DNA of 64,000 nt from Gammaproteobacteria bacterium (GTDB taxonomy: Bacteria; Pseudomonadota; Gammaproteobacteria; Pseudomonadales; Cellvibrionaceae): NCBI GenBank assembly GCA_021151625.1, contig JAGKWY010000033.1:13765-77764 (forward strand). Reading direction: 5' to 3'. Numbering within the stretch: the stretch's first letter is position 1; each line of letters starts with the position of its first letter. The position numbers and the translations under genes were made by a program. The notes below the pieces were generated by a model, which was not told the DNA's origin, searched no databases, and saw only the letters and a list, made by a program, of their open reading frames with translations. Shown one piece after another: positions 1-7,843 of this stretch.

Positions 1-447
1 GGCCTCAAGGTGCGTGAGATAGATAATTATGACGCGATTTTTTTAATGGTGATTGGCGGACGAGTCGATTTTTTTTGCCGGGGCGGTAATGAGGTGCTGG
101 GTGAAATGGAGCAATTCAGCCAGCTTGATAATCTAATGATCGATGATCAATTTATGTTGGTCTATCCGCTACCCAGATTCTTTTACTTTAATGCCAGGAG
201 CAAAGTGGCGCAGGAACGGATCGAGGAAGGGTTAAAGCGTGCCTATAGCGATGGATCGCTGCAATCCCTGTGGAAGAGTTATTACCAAGCTAGTCTGGAT
301 TATGTGAAGTTGAAAGGGCGTACTGTTATCCGTATGAAAAACCCCCTGGTGCAGGATTTGGAGGTTTTTCCGGTAATGGATTTTATGGATTTACTGGACC
401 AAAAAGTGCCACAAACACAAGCAGCACCCTCATCCAAAACAAAATAA
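1..447 (+). CDS. C-terminal part of a periplasmic solute-binding-type protein (partial)
   Basis: The reading frame is open from the first base, so the gene starts outside the window and only its last 148 residues are seen. The fragment reads like the second lobe of a bacterial extracellular solute-binding protein (SBP_bac_3 type): a predicted hinge region with VIGGRVDFFCRGG, then a conserved-looking YPLPRFFYF strand, then helices containing ARSKVAQERIEEGLKRAYSDGSL, which resembles the 'kallA..n.al..l..dG....i..ky' end of that family. The tail is polar (QTQAAPSSKTK). Such stand-alone proteins are usually periplasmic amino-acid or small-molecule sensors or binders. The assignment is by pattern only; the ligand cannot be named and no transporter partner lies in the window. 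Confidence 0.6.
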   Translation, partial: GLKVREIDNYDAIFLMVIGGRVDFFCRGGNEVLGEMEQFSQLDNLMIDDQFMLVYPLPRFFYFNARSKVAQERIEEGLKRAYSDGSLQSLWKSYYQASLDYVKLKGRTVIRMKNPLVQDLEVFPVMDFMDLLDQKVPQTQAAPSSKTK

Positions 448-543
448 TGCGCAATTTAATACAAATATATTTTATTAAGTGTTTGATTTATAAGAAAATT
501 AATAATTAACAAAAAATTGTGCAACTTTTTTTGTAAAAAGATT

Positions 544-571
544 GAACTTAATAGAAAGGGGGCGGGTCTCA
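544..571 (+). promoter_or_regulatory. Sigma-E/AlgU-like promoter P1
   Basis: GAACTT at 544-549 is followed after 17 nt by TCTCA at 567-571. This matches the extracytoplasmic stress sigma consensus (GAACTT, N16-17, TCtgA) at all but one position. It lies about 80 nt upstream of an intrinsic terminator with no open reading frame in between, so it most likely drives a small RNA. Confidence 0.55.
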
Positions 572-577
572 GTAATG

Positions 578-681
578 TGTGTTTTACGATCATGAGCTAA
601 CTCCTCCCCTAATGGCGCTTAAGCCAGCTGAGCGAAGTTTTTAGATGCTAAGCAAACCCCGGATCTTCCGGGGTTTTTTTT
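578..681 (+). ncRNA. Candidate envelope-stress small RNA 1 (ErsA-like position)
   Basis: A transcript starting 6-8 nt after the TCTCA element and ending in the T-tract at 674-681 would be about 100 nt. It contains an exposed pyrimidine-rich stretch ACTCCTCCCCT at 600-610, the kind of C-rich seed that pairs with Shine-Dalgarno sequences, and a weak internal stem-loop before the terminator. In pseudomonads the AlgU-dependent sRNA ErsA (and Spot 42 in enterics) lies next to engB, and engB is the next gene here. The 5' end is inferred from the promoter and is approximate. Homology to ErsA is suggested by position and promoter type, not by a sequence alignment. Confidence 0.5.
657..681 (+). terminator. 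Intrinsic terminator of candidate sRNA 1
   Basis: A perfect 7-bp GC-rich stem (CCCCGGA/TCCGGGG, loop TCT, 657-673) is followed directly by eight T (674-681). Confidence 0.85.
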
Positions 682-752
682 GCCCGAAATTTCTGCCTGC
701 ACGCTGAATTGTGCAAAAACTGTTGCAGTTACAAAGCTTTACGTTTTGGCCA

Positions 753-780
753 GAACTTTTCCGGGATTGCCTTGGTCTGA
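753..780 (+). promoter_or_regulatory. Sigma-E/AlgU-like promoter P2 (perfect consensus)
   Basis: GAACTT at 753-758, a 17-nt spacer and TCTGA at 776-780 give an exact match to the AlgU/RpoE consensus. It points at the second candidate sRNA, which ends in the terminator at 911-944. Confidence 0.6.
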
Positions 781-786
781 GGTTAC

Positions 787-944
787 AGTTGATTAACGCT
801 GACCTGTTGGAAAATAGCGCTCAGCCTGGTTGTCCTGCTTGTTTTTTTGTCTTGTCCTTGGTCGTCTGACCTAAGCCCATCTGGCATCACCCCAAGGGTG
901 CCAGTTTTTATCCGATGATTTACCCAAATCATCGGATTTTTTTT
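787..944 (+). ncRNA. Candidate envelope-stress small RNA 2, antisense to the engB 3' end
   Basis: From the P2 promoter a transcript of about 158 nt would run to the T8 tract at 937-944. Visible structure is a 9-bp bulged stem (CTGG..CACCC with GGGTG-CCAG, 881-904) directly followed by the 11-bp terminator stem. The middle is strongly pyrimidine-rich (TCCTGCTTG and a T7 run around 832-858). No open reading frame with a ribosome site fits the segment. The last part is transcribed antisense to the abnormal C-terminal codons of engB. The 5' end is an estimate. ErsA of Pseudomonas, about 130 nt, AlgU-driven and next to engB, is the closest known parallel, and either of the two candidates could be its counterpart. 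Confidence 0.5.
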
Positions 945-1332
945 CGAGCATGGTGGTATCAAACTCCTGCAGCGGATGGCGTATATCCATCAACAGCACC
1001 AGGCCCTTAAGACTTTGGCGTTTTTGCAAGTATTCGGATAGATCGCGCTGCCATTTCTCTTTTTGCTCGCGCGATACCTTGGCGTAACCGTAGCCGGGCA
1101 GGTCAACCAGGCGCTGGGTGTCGCTCAGGTTGAAGAAGTTAATCAGTTGGGTGCGTCCCGGGGTCTTACTGGTGCGCGCCAGTTTCTGGTTGGTCAAGGC
1201 ATTGATAGCGCTGGATTTACCCGCGTTGGAGCGGCCGGCAAAGGCCACTTCATGGCCTACTTCGGGTGGGCACTCGCGGATACTGGGGGCGCTCTTGGTA
1301 AAATAAGCCTTGGTAAATACGATCTCGGTCAA
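871..1332 (-). pseudogene. engB: EngB/YihA ribosome-biogenesis GTPase, C-terminally truncated
   Basis: EngB is an essential GTPase needed for 50S subunit assembly. The N-terminal two thirds are clearly present: Walker A/G1 GRSNAGKSSAINAL, the hallmark TSKTPGRTQLINFF (G2) and DLPGYGYAKV (G3). After MDIRHPLQEFDTTMLE the sequence stops resembling EngB and reads through a hairpin-coding stretch (KKSDDLGKSSDK) to a stop, giving 153 residues instead of roughly 200. The G4 motif (TKxD, guanine specificity), the G5 motif and the last helix are missing, and neither other minus-strand frame downstream supplies them. The break falls exactly at the T-tract of the + strand terminator of sRNA 2. Either DNA between the sRNA and engB has been lost, or the assembly is joined wrongly here; a non-functional engB would require another copy elsewhere. 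Confidence 0.8.
911..944 (+). terminator. Strong intrinsic terminator of candidate sRNA 2
   Basis: A perfect 11-bp stem (TCCGATGATTT with AAATCATCGGA, loop ACCC, 911-936) is followed by eight T (937-944). The T-tract is on the + strand only, so it terminates + strand transcription although it lies inside the minus-strand engB reading frame. Confidence 0.85.
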
Positions 1333-1375
1333 GATAATAACCCTTCAAAATAGTGTGTTATTACCGCGTTGGTAA

Positions 1376-1381
1376 TATAAT
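1376..1381 (+). promoter_or_regulatory. -10 box preceding the truncated cytochrome c4 frame
   Basis: This is an exact TATAAT. The apparent ATG of the c4 frame overlaps it, so in the intact arrangement this should be promoter DNA lying well upstream of the true start. No good -35 element is seen 16-18 nt upstream. Confidence 0.4.
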
Positions 1382-1985
1382 GCCGCCGCTTTTACCGGAA
1401 GCAGCAGTCTGTGGTGCTTGCCATGGCGCTGACGGCAACAGCATGGTTGGAACCTTTCCTAAATTGGCTGGCTTGGGCGAAAGATACCTGTTGAAGCAAA
1501 TGTCAGATATCCAGGCATGGGATCTGGAAACTGATGCGGCCAAGAAAGAAGTGACTGGTCGTAAAGTCGCCGAAATGACTGGCTTGCTCGCCAAAATGAC
1601 CAAACAGGATTTGGAAGATCTGGCTGCACACTTTGCTGCACAGACTACCCAATTGTCTGGCTCCAAGAAAATCGAAGTGCAGGTTAACTCGGGTATCAAA
1701 GTAGATGGCCTTGAATTGGGTGAGCGCACCTACCGCGCTGGCAACCCCACTACCGGTGTTCCTGCTTGTACCGGCTGTCACGCGCCAGATGGCAAGGGCA
1801 ATATCCCGGCCGGCTTCCCGCGCTTGAGCGGTCAACATCCTGAGTACATTGAGAAACAACTGCGTGCATTCCGCGCCGGTGACCGCAAGAATGACGGCGA
1901 TCAATTCATCATGCGCTCTGTTGCCGACAAGATGAGCGACGCTGAAATTATTGCACTGGCCAACTACATAGCTGGCTTGAACTAA
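1380..1985 (+). CDS. Di-haem cytochrome c4, lacking its export signal
   Basis: Cytochrome c4 is a periplasmic, membrane-associated di-haem electron carrier that feeds cbb3-type oxidases. Two class I haem-binding motifs are seen, CGACH near the N-terminus and CTGCH in the second domain, with the PKLAGLGERYLLKQM and PRLSGQHPEYIEKQL repeats typical of the two-domain family and Met ligands downstream. The order engB, c4, dsbA is as in pseudomonads. The start is a problem: the only ATG (1380) lies inside a perfect TATAAT box (1376-1381) and is followed by nine residues and then the haem motif. The signal peptide and the first dozen mature residues are absent, so the encoded protein could not be exported or matured as it stands. 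An in-frame GTG at 1353 does not help. Deletion or misassembly near 1385 is likely. Confidence 0.8.
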   Translation: MPPLLPEAAVCGACHGADGNSMVGTFPKLAGLGERYLLKQMSDIQAWDLETDAAKKEVTGRKVAEMTGLLAKMTKQDLEDLAAHFAAQTTQLSGSKKIEVQVNSGIKVDGLELGERTYRAGNPTTGVPACTGCHAPDGKGNIPAGFPRLSGQHPEYIEKQLRAFRAGDRKNDGDQFIMRSVADKMSDAEIIALANYIAGLN

Positions 1986-2014
1986 GCAACAACCGCTTGC
2001 AGGGCGATAAAAAG

Positions 2015-2036
2015 GGCGACTTCGGTCGCCTTTTTT
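2015..2036 (+). terminator. Terminator after cytochrome c4
   Basis: GGCGAC-TTCG-GTCGCC (UUCG tetraloop, 2015-2030) is followed by six T (2031-2036), 30 nt after the c4 stop codon. Confidence 0.85.
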
Positions 2037-2180
2037 GTGTCTGCTCTTTACAGATGGAGGCAGGCGCTGGAAAATCCGGGCCACGCGGGGAACTTGCCGG
2101 GCGCGAATGTGACTAATCAGGCAGAATTCCCCTGACACTTACACCATTAACATTACACAATAAAAGATTGAGGAGCGTTT

Positions 2181-2813
2181 ATGCGTATTTTGGTTGCCCT
2201 GCTGGGTCTGGTTTTCTCCCTGAGTGCCTGCGCCCAGGAAAAGGCGGGTGAATATTTGGAAGGCCAGCACTATGTGGTGTTGGAAACCCCGGTGCGCACC
2301 GCCGACCCCAGCAAGATTGAAGTGGCCGAAGTATTCGCCTACTCCTGCCCACATTGCTTCCATTTCGAACCGTTGTTGCAAGCTTGGGAAAAGAAAATGC
2401 CAGCCGATGTATATCTGGTGCAAACCCACGCTATGTGGAATCCGAGCATGGAGCCATTGATTCGCGGTTACTACACCTCCTTAACCCTGAAAGTGAAAGA
2501 GCAAACCCATATGGCAGTGTTTAACGCCCTGCATATGGAGCACAAAAACTTTTCTACTGCTGAGGAATGGGCTGATTTCTTTGCTACCTATGGTGTAGAC
2601 AAGGCTAAGGCTATTAGCACCTACAACTCCTTTGGTGTAACCAGCCAGATTAAACAAGCTGAAGCGCGCGCGCGCGGCTACAAGGTGACTGGTACTCCTG
2701 AATTGGTAGTGAATGGCAAATATCGCATCAGTTCCCGCGCGACCGGTGGTCATGAAGAAATGCTGAAAGTGGCAGATTTCCTGGTCGCCAAAGAGCGCGC
2801 TGCGAAAAAATAA
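2181..2813 (+). CDS. dsbA: Thiol:disulfide interchange protein DsbA
   Basis: This is a periplasmic oxidant that introduces disulfide bonds into exported proteins. The 210-residue product has a signal sequence followed by a thioredoxin-type active site in EVFAYSCPHCFHFEP (CPHC, typical of DsbA) and the cis-proline region VTGTPELVVNGKYRI near the C-terminus, with the inserted helical domain between. A GAGG ribosome site stands 7 nt before the ATG. The signal sequence ends LSACAQ, which fits a lipobox (LSAC) as well as a signal peptidase I site, so the protein may be lipid-anchored. It is monocistronic, with terminators on both sides. Type II-secreted enzymes such as the GH9 protein and the secretin are plausible clients (inference). 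Confidence 0.92.
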   Translation: MRILVALLGLVFSLSACAQEKAGEYLEGQHYVVLETPVRTADPSKIEVAEVFAYSCPHCFHFEPLLQAWEKKMPADVYLVQTHAMWNPSMEPLIRGYYTSLTLKVKEQTHMAVFNALHMEHKNFSTAEEWADFFATYGVDKAKAISTYNSFGVTSQIKQAEARARGYKVTGTPELVVNGKYRISSRATGGHEEMLKVADFLVAKERAAKK

Positions 2814-2838
2814 TTTCCGCATCCGAGCTGCTTTTTCC

Positions 2839-2876
2839 AAAGCCCGCATCTGCATAAGGTGCGGGCTTTGTTTTTT
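2839..2876 (+). terminator. Terminator after dsbA
   Basis: A 10-bp perfect stem (AAAGCCCGCA with TGCGGGCTTT, 2839-2869) is followed by G and six T (2871-2876). Confidence 0.88.
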
Positions 2877-2970
2877 CCAGTGTTTTTATAGCCGCCAGCC
2901 ATAGACGCCCGGTTCCCTGTCTATACTCAGTCTTACCTTTACAGCGAGCCAGCGGGTGTGCAAACAGTTT

Positions 2971-4683
2971 ATGACGGTCAATTCAGGCGATAAAAATAAC
3001 TGGCGGGAGAAATATCTGGGTGCTCTGGATGAGCAGGAGCAGTTGGAGAAAAAGTCTGCCCGGCAGCAGGAGTTATTGCGCAGTGCATTAGTGCGTGTGA
3101 GTCTGGCGGCCGATGGTCAGGACGAAGCACTGGATAACATTTTGCTGCGCCTGCGCGAAAATTTGCGCGGCGAGTTTAGCTCTGCCGCTATAGGAAAAAC
3201 CCTGGAGCAAGTGGAAAAAGCTGCCCTGGCATTTGAATCCCAGCGCGATCAGGCCGGGCAGGAAGTGCGCTCGGCACTGGCTGAGTTAGCCAAAGCCCTG
3301 CAGTCGCTCAAGCTACCCAAGGGCACCGCCAAAGAACTGGATAATTATTTAAGCCAACTGCCAGAACGTAGTAAAAAAATCCGTTTGTATCCCGCTTTAC
3401 TGCAAGAGCTGGCGCGTATTCAACAGCAGGCGCTGGCAGACATTGAGCAGCCAAAAACCGGCTTCCTGGGAAAGCTGTTGGGATCTAAAACGGGCGATAC
3501 TGGCAAAGCGGTTGAGTCGCCAGTTGAAGATGATTACATCGACAGCCTGCCCTTGCCGGATGAGGTTGCGGCAGCTGTCGCGGTAGCGTCGGTGCCACCA
3601 GTTGAAGCCCCTGTTGCCAGTGTTGCACCACAGCGGGAAGACAAGAATGCCGCCCTGGCCGCGCAAATTGCCGGCGTTCTTAAGGACTTTCTCTGCAGCC
3701 TGGAAAATGAAGCGGCCATTAAAACCCGTGTCAGTCGGATTAGCGCCAAGCTTGCCGAAGGCATGGCCCCCGAGCTGCTGGTTCCCACGCTGGAAACTAT
3801 CCGCGACCTGGTGATGGAGGCCTATCTGGCCGACAACCAGGCCTTTGCCAGCTACCTCAAAAACGTCAATCAGGAGCTTGCGGAAATTTATGCGGTACTG
3901 GGCGGTGCAGTTAAGCATTCGCAAAATGAGCGCGAAGTCTCGCGTAAATTGCAGGATGACATGATGCGCGAAATGGGCGAGCTGGAATCTTCAGCGGCCA
4001 GTGCAACTGACCTCAACCAATTAAAAGATCGGGTGAAATCGCAGTTGGGCAATATCCGTCAGGCGCTGGATACTTACCAGCATGGCGATCAAACCCAGCA
4101 GCTGGCCATGCAGTTGGAAACCCTGGGTGCCAAAATCAAAACCATGGAAGTGGAAGCCGAAAAAAATCGCACTACACTGGAAAAGCATCGACAAAAAGCC
4201 TTGCAAGACCCACTCACCGAATTACCCAATCGCGAAGCTTACAACGAGCGTGCCACGGCCGAAGTACAACGTTGGCAGCGCTATGGGCGCCCTTTGAGTG
4301 TGGCCATTTTTGATATAGACCATTTCAAACGTATTAACGATACCTTTGGTCATCAGGCGGGCGATCGGGTAATCAAAGTGATTGGTCGCTCCATCGCTAA
4401 ACGTTTGCGCGAAGTGGATTTCTTTTGTCGCTATGGCGGCGAAGAATTTGTGGCACTTATGCCGGAAACTGATAGCAAAACGGCGTTGGCGGTATTGGAA
4501 AAGGTGCGTGAGTCTATCGCTAATGCAGCGTTCAACTACAAAGAGCAACCTATCACCATTACTGTATCCGTCGGTCTTACCGAATTTAAAGCAGGTGATG
4601 ATCTGGAGACGGCATTTGAACGGGCAGATCAGGCGCTCTATAGCGCAAAATCTTCTGGCAGGAATCGTTGTCAACTGATGTGA
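2971..4683 (+). CDS. Cytoplasmic diguanylate cyclase with long coiled-coil N-terminus
   Basis: The product makes cyclic di-GMP from two GTP. The 570 residues start with a charged helical region (EKYLGALDEQEQLEKK) and continue with coiled-coil-rich sequence, including a proline/alanine/valine-rich linker near residues 190-220. A complete C-terminal GGDEF domain has the active-site signature RYGGEEF at about residue 487, preceded five residues upstream by REVD, the RxxD inhibitory product-binding site. No membrane segment is present. The ATG at 2971 is preferred over the in-frame GTG at 2956 because the recognisable family N-terminus begins there. The position after dsbA and the architecture match the Pseudomonas aeruginosa PA5487 (DgcH) type of enzyme. 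Confidence 0.88.
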   Translation: MTVNSGDKNNWREKYLGALDEQEQLEKKSARQQELLRSALVRVSLAADGQDEALDNILLRLRENLRGEFSSAAIGKTLEQVEKAALAFESQRDQAGQEVRSALAELAKALQSLKLPKGTAKELDNYLSQLPERSKKIRLYPALLQELARIQQQALADIEQPKTGFLGKLLGSKTGDTGKAVESPVEDDYIDSLPLPDEVAAAVAVASVPPVEAPVASVAPQREDKNAALAAQIAGVLKDFLCSLENEAAIKTRVSRISAKLAEGMAPELLVPTLETIRDLVMEAYLADNQAFASYLKNVNQELAEIYAVLGGAVKHSQNEREVSRKLQDDMMREMGELESSAASATDLNQLKDRVKSQLGNIRQALDTYQHGDQTQQLAMQLETLGAKIKTMEVEAEKNRTTLEKHRQKALQDPLTELPNREAYNERATAEVQRWQRYGRPLSVAIFDIDHFKRINDTFGHQAGDRVIKVIGRSIAKRLREVDFFCRYGGEEFVALMPETDSKTALAVLEKVRESIANAAFNYKEQPITITVSVGLTEFKAGDDLETAFERADQALYSAKSSGRNRCQLM

Positions 4684-4712
4684 CAGAGAACTTTTGTGGC
4701 AGGGAGTATGTG

Positions 4713-5366
4713 ATGAATCCATTGAACCATTACTGGCGCTGTGTGTTACCAGGCATGCTGATGGTGTTTTCTATTTCCGCGAGTGCGGCTGAATTTGCGC
4801 TGACGGTAAAAGATACCAAAGGCAATTTACAACCCGATACCGTAGTGGCGCTGGTGCCGGCGCAAAAAACTAATTACGCAGATACACCCACAGTGGCGAT
4901 TGATCAAATCAATAAACACTTTGTACCGGGGGTGATGGCGGTGCGGGTAAATACCCAGGTACGTTTTCCCAACAGTGATGATATTCGCCATCACGTCTAC
5001 TCTTTTTCACCCGCCAAAAAATTTGAGCTGCGCTTATACCACGGCTTGTCCGCAGAGCCGGTATTGTTTGATAAACCCGGTACCGTGGTGTTGGGCTGCA
5101 ATATCCACGATTCCATGGTGGGTTATATTTTTGTGGTGGACACGCCTTACTTTGCCGTGACCGATGCCCAGGGCCAGGCGCGCATTAGCCAATTGCCTGC
5201 GGGAAATTATCAGCTGGAAATTTATCATCCGCGCATGAATAGCAATTATCCCGCGAGCAGTGTGCAGCTGGGTGCGAATGATAATAAACAGGATACACGC
5301 GTACTCGACAACTTGTCGGACGCGGCCACCAGCAAATTGGAAGATGAATTTTCCAATCTCTTTTAA
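4713..5366 (+). CDS. Exported cupredoxin-like protein ('methylamine utilization' family)
   Basis: The 217-residue product has a signal peptide (cleavage near ASAAEF) and a blue-copper-like fold. Visible candidate copper ligands are His in DDIRHHVYSFS and the Cys-x-x-His plus Met of LGCNIHDSMVGY, the spacing expected for a type 1 site (H, C, H, M). The C-terminal part (ARISQLPAGNYQLEIYHPR) resembles a carboxypeptidase-regulatory-like beta-sandwich. An AGGGAG ribosome site precedes ATG 4713. Similar genes annotated as methylamine utilization proteins commonly sit next to GGDEF/EAL proteins and DUF3034 proteins in gammaproteobacteria; no methylamine dehydrogenase genes are here. It begins just after the upstream diguanylate cyclase and may be co-transcribed with it. 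It could be a redox or copper sensor for the next gene, which is inference. Confidence 0.72.
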   Translation: MNPLNHYWRCVLPGMLMVFSISASAAEFALTVKDTKGNLQPDTVVALVPAQKTNYADTPTVAIDQINKHFVPGVMAVRVNTQVRFPNSDDIRHHVYSFSPAKKFELRLYHGLSAEPVLFDKPGTVVLGCNIHDSMVGYIFVVDTPYFAVTDAQGQARISQLPAGNYQLEIYHPRMNSNYPASSVQLGANDNKQDTRVLDNLSDAATSKLEDEFSNLF

Positions 5367-5398
5367 TTGAATTAACTGAGCCGCTTAAACCAGGTTGC

Positions 5399-5417
5399 TT
5401 TACATGGGCCATGTAAA
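5399..5417. repeat. Inverted repeat upstream of the GGDEF/EAL gene
   Basis: Perfect 9-bp arms TTTACATGG and CCATGTAAA flank a single G, 55 nt before the start at 5472. The symmetry and size suit a dimeric regulator's operator; there is no T-tract, so it is not a classical terminator. Confidence 0.4.
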
Positions 5418-5471
5418 ATGGCCCGCGTTAAATAGCCTGGCTTAAATGGCTTGTCTTAAATGGAAGGTGCA

Positions 5472-7799
5472 ATGCCAAGATTCAGTTACCTGCTCAAATT
5501 GTTGGTATTTCTGATTGGCCTGGTGGTCATTCTGGAAGCTATTTCCTATATCGCCACTCGCGTGGCAATTAATAAAGCAGTCACTCAAAACGCGCGCGCT
5601 GAATTACTCGCGGGCGGCGAATTATTCAGTCGCTTGATGCAAAAAAATGTCGAGCAACTCGCGCTTTCGGTAAAGGTACTCACTGAAGATTTTGGCTTTA
5701 AAGATGCGGTAGCTACCAACGATGAAAATACCATAGTGTCGGCACTGGTAAACCATTCTGCGCGTGTGAAAGCTGATATGGGTGTGCTGATTACCGGCGA
5801 CGGAAAATTAATCGCCAGCGATCAGGCTTTTGGTGTGCAAATTGTGGATGAGTTTTCCCTACTCAAAGAACAAGTCAAACAGCGTGGCCAGGCCTACGAT
5901 ATTATTATTGCCAATGGACGCGCCTATCAGTTTGTAATGTTTTCGGTAAAAGCGCCGGTGGTAATTGGTTTTGCTGGTATGGGTTTTGAAATTAAAAAAG
6001 AATTTAGCGATGATCTGCAAAGGCTCACGGGGTTGGAAGTTTCCTTTGTTGACGGCAAAGACAAACAGTTTCGCTATTTGAGCGGTACGCTAACTGAGGA
6101 ACAACAAAGCCAGTTACTGAAAAATTTAAATCGCGAACAAAAAACCGATGAAGTATTTATTTACGATGAGCTTATGACCCTGGCGGTCCCCGCTGCCCGT
6201 CAGAATACCCATTTGTTTGCGTTATTGCAGGTTCCCTTAAGTAAAGTACTCGCGCCTTATACACGTTTGAATGTGCAGCTATTTATTCTGGCCCTGGCAT
6301 TTGCGGCGCTGGCAGCAATAGCCGCGCTATTTCTAGCGCGCAGTGTAACCAAACCGGTAAGTATTTTAGCGGATATAGCACGGCGTATTGCCGCCGGTTT
6401 TTACGCCACGCCGATTGCGGTGAAATCCAACGACGAGCTGGGCGATTTGGCCCATGCATTTATCAGCATGCAAAAAGCCATTGGCGAACGCGAGCAACAG
6501 GTGCTCTATCAATCGGAGCATGATCCGTTAACTGGCCTGCCTAATCGCCTGCGCATTTTACCGGAGCTGGAAGATGCCATTGCGCGCGCCGGCGTGTTGA
6601 AAGAAGCCATTTTCCTGTTAGTAATCGACATTAAAAATTTCGGCCAGATCAATGATGAAATGAGCCAGGAGATTGGCGATACGGTATTGCGCGAAGTGGG
6701 GCAAAAAATCCAGCGCATATTGACCCATGGCGATGTATTGCGTTTTGGCAGCGATGAATTTGTTGCAATCCTTATGTCGCCAGAGCAAGTCGTAGTCAGC
6801 GAATTTATTGAGTTAATTCACAGTGCTTTTAAAACACCATTGGTGGTGAGCGGTATACAGCTGAGTATTGAAGTGAATATAGGTGCTGCGCAATATCCGG
6901 CTGATGCCGATAATGCCGAGTCATTGTTGCGTCGCGCCACGCTGGCGCTCAATGAGGGGCGCGCAAATGAACAGCGCAGCTGCTGGTATCAACAGGGCTG
7001 GGATGAAAAATATTTGCGTCGTTTGCATTTGTTCCGCGAGTTTGAACCTTCACTGGCGGCGGGATATCTCTCGCTGTATTACCAACCTAAAGTAAATCTG
7101 GAGCAGCCGGATTTATTGGGTGCAGAAGCGCTGGTGCGCTGGCGCCACCCGGAGCTGGGTTTTGTGCCGCCGGATGAATTTATCGGCGTGATCGAAAGTT
7201 CCGGGCAAATCACTTTGCTTACCCGCTGGGTATTAAAAACCGCCATTGCACAACTGCGCCAATTGCTCGATGAAGGTATCAAGTTGACCTGTTCCGTTAA
7301 TTTATCCGCACTGGATTTATTAGTGGATGACTTGCCAGCCTACGTTGCTGAATTGCTGCAAGTGAATCGCGTGCCAGCAAAAAATTTATATCTGGAAATT
7401 ACCGAGAGCGCGATTATGGGCGAAGCCGATAAATGCCTGCACAATTTGCAGCGTCTGCGTGACTTGGGAATTACCTTGTCGATTGACGATTTTGGTACCG
7501 GCTATTCTTCGCTTTCGCAATTGAAAAAATTGCCGGTGTCGGAATTAAAAATTGATAAATCGTTTATTTTAAATCTCACCACCAGTGCGGACGATCAATT
7601 AATTGTCCGCTCTACCATAGATTTGGGGCATACGCTCGGGTTGAGTGTTACCGCCGAAGGTGTTGAGTCAGAGGCAATTAAATCCCTGTTAAAAAGTTAT
7701 GGCTGTGACACGGCCCAGGGTTATCTCTATAGCAAACCTTTACCGGCGCGGGATTTTATCCAGTGGGTGCACCAGTACCTGGCGGAGCTGGTGGAATAA
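5472..7799 (+). CDS. Membrane GGDEF/EAL c-di-GMP signalling protein with HAMP
   Basis: The order of domains is an N-terminal membrane helix (LLKLLVFLIGLVVILEAI), a periplasmic sensor region of about 240 residues, a second membrane helix (LFILALAFAALAAIAALFLA), HAMP, GGDEF and EAL. The GGDEF signature is degenerate (RFGSDEF), so cyclase activity is doubtful, while the EAL domain keeps GAEALVRWRHP, EITES and DDFGTGYSSLSQLKKL, so it is probably an active c-di-GMP phosphodiesterase. The start at 5472 is chosen because GGAAGG lies 4 nt upstream; an ATG at 5460 precedes that site. The gene is the second in a run with a cupredoxin-like protein, an outer-membrane protein and a globin, suggesting that the periplasmic domain senses a redox or gas-related signal (inference). 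Confidence 0.9.
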   Translation: MPRFSYLLKLLVFLIGLVVILEAISYIATRVAINKAVTQNARAELLAGGELFSRLMQKNVEQLALSVKVLTEDFGFKDAVATNDENTIVSALVNHSARVKADMGVLITGDGKLIASDQAFGVQIVDEFSLLKEQVKQRGQAYDIIIANGRAYQFVMFSVKAPVVIGFAGMGFEIKKEFSDDLQRLTGLEVSFVDGKDKQFRYLSGTLTEEQQSQLLKNLNREQKTDEVFIYDELMTLAVPAARQNTHLFALLQVPLSKVLAPYTRLNVQLFILALAFAALAAIAALFLARSVTKPVSILADIARRIAAGFYATPIAVKSNDELGDLAHAFISMQKAIGEREQQVLYQSEHDPLTGLPNRLRILPELEDAIARAGVLKEAIFLLVIDIKNFGQINDEMSQEIGDTVLREVGQKIQRILTHGDVLRFGSDEFVAILMSPEQVVVSEFIELIHSAFKTPLVVSGIQLSIEVNIGAAQYPADADNAESLLRRATLALNEGRANEQRSCWYQQGWDEKYLRRLHLFREFEPSLAAGYLSLYYQPKVNLEQPDLLGAEALVRWRHPELGFVPPDEFIGVIESSGQITLLTRWVLKTAIAQLRQLLDEGIKLTCSVNLSALDLLVDDLPAYVAELLQVNRVPAKNLYLEITESAIMGEADKCLHNLQRLRDLGITLSIDDFGTGYSSLSQLKKLPVSELKIDKSFILNLTTSADDQLIVRSTIDLGHTLGLSVTAEGVESEAIKSLLKSYGCDTAQGYLYSKPLPARDFIQWVHQYLAELVE

Positions 7800-7843
7800 A
7801 TAGTAGTGGTGGATTAATGATCTGCGCTAAAGGAGTGAACAAG

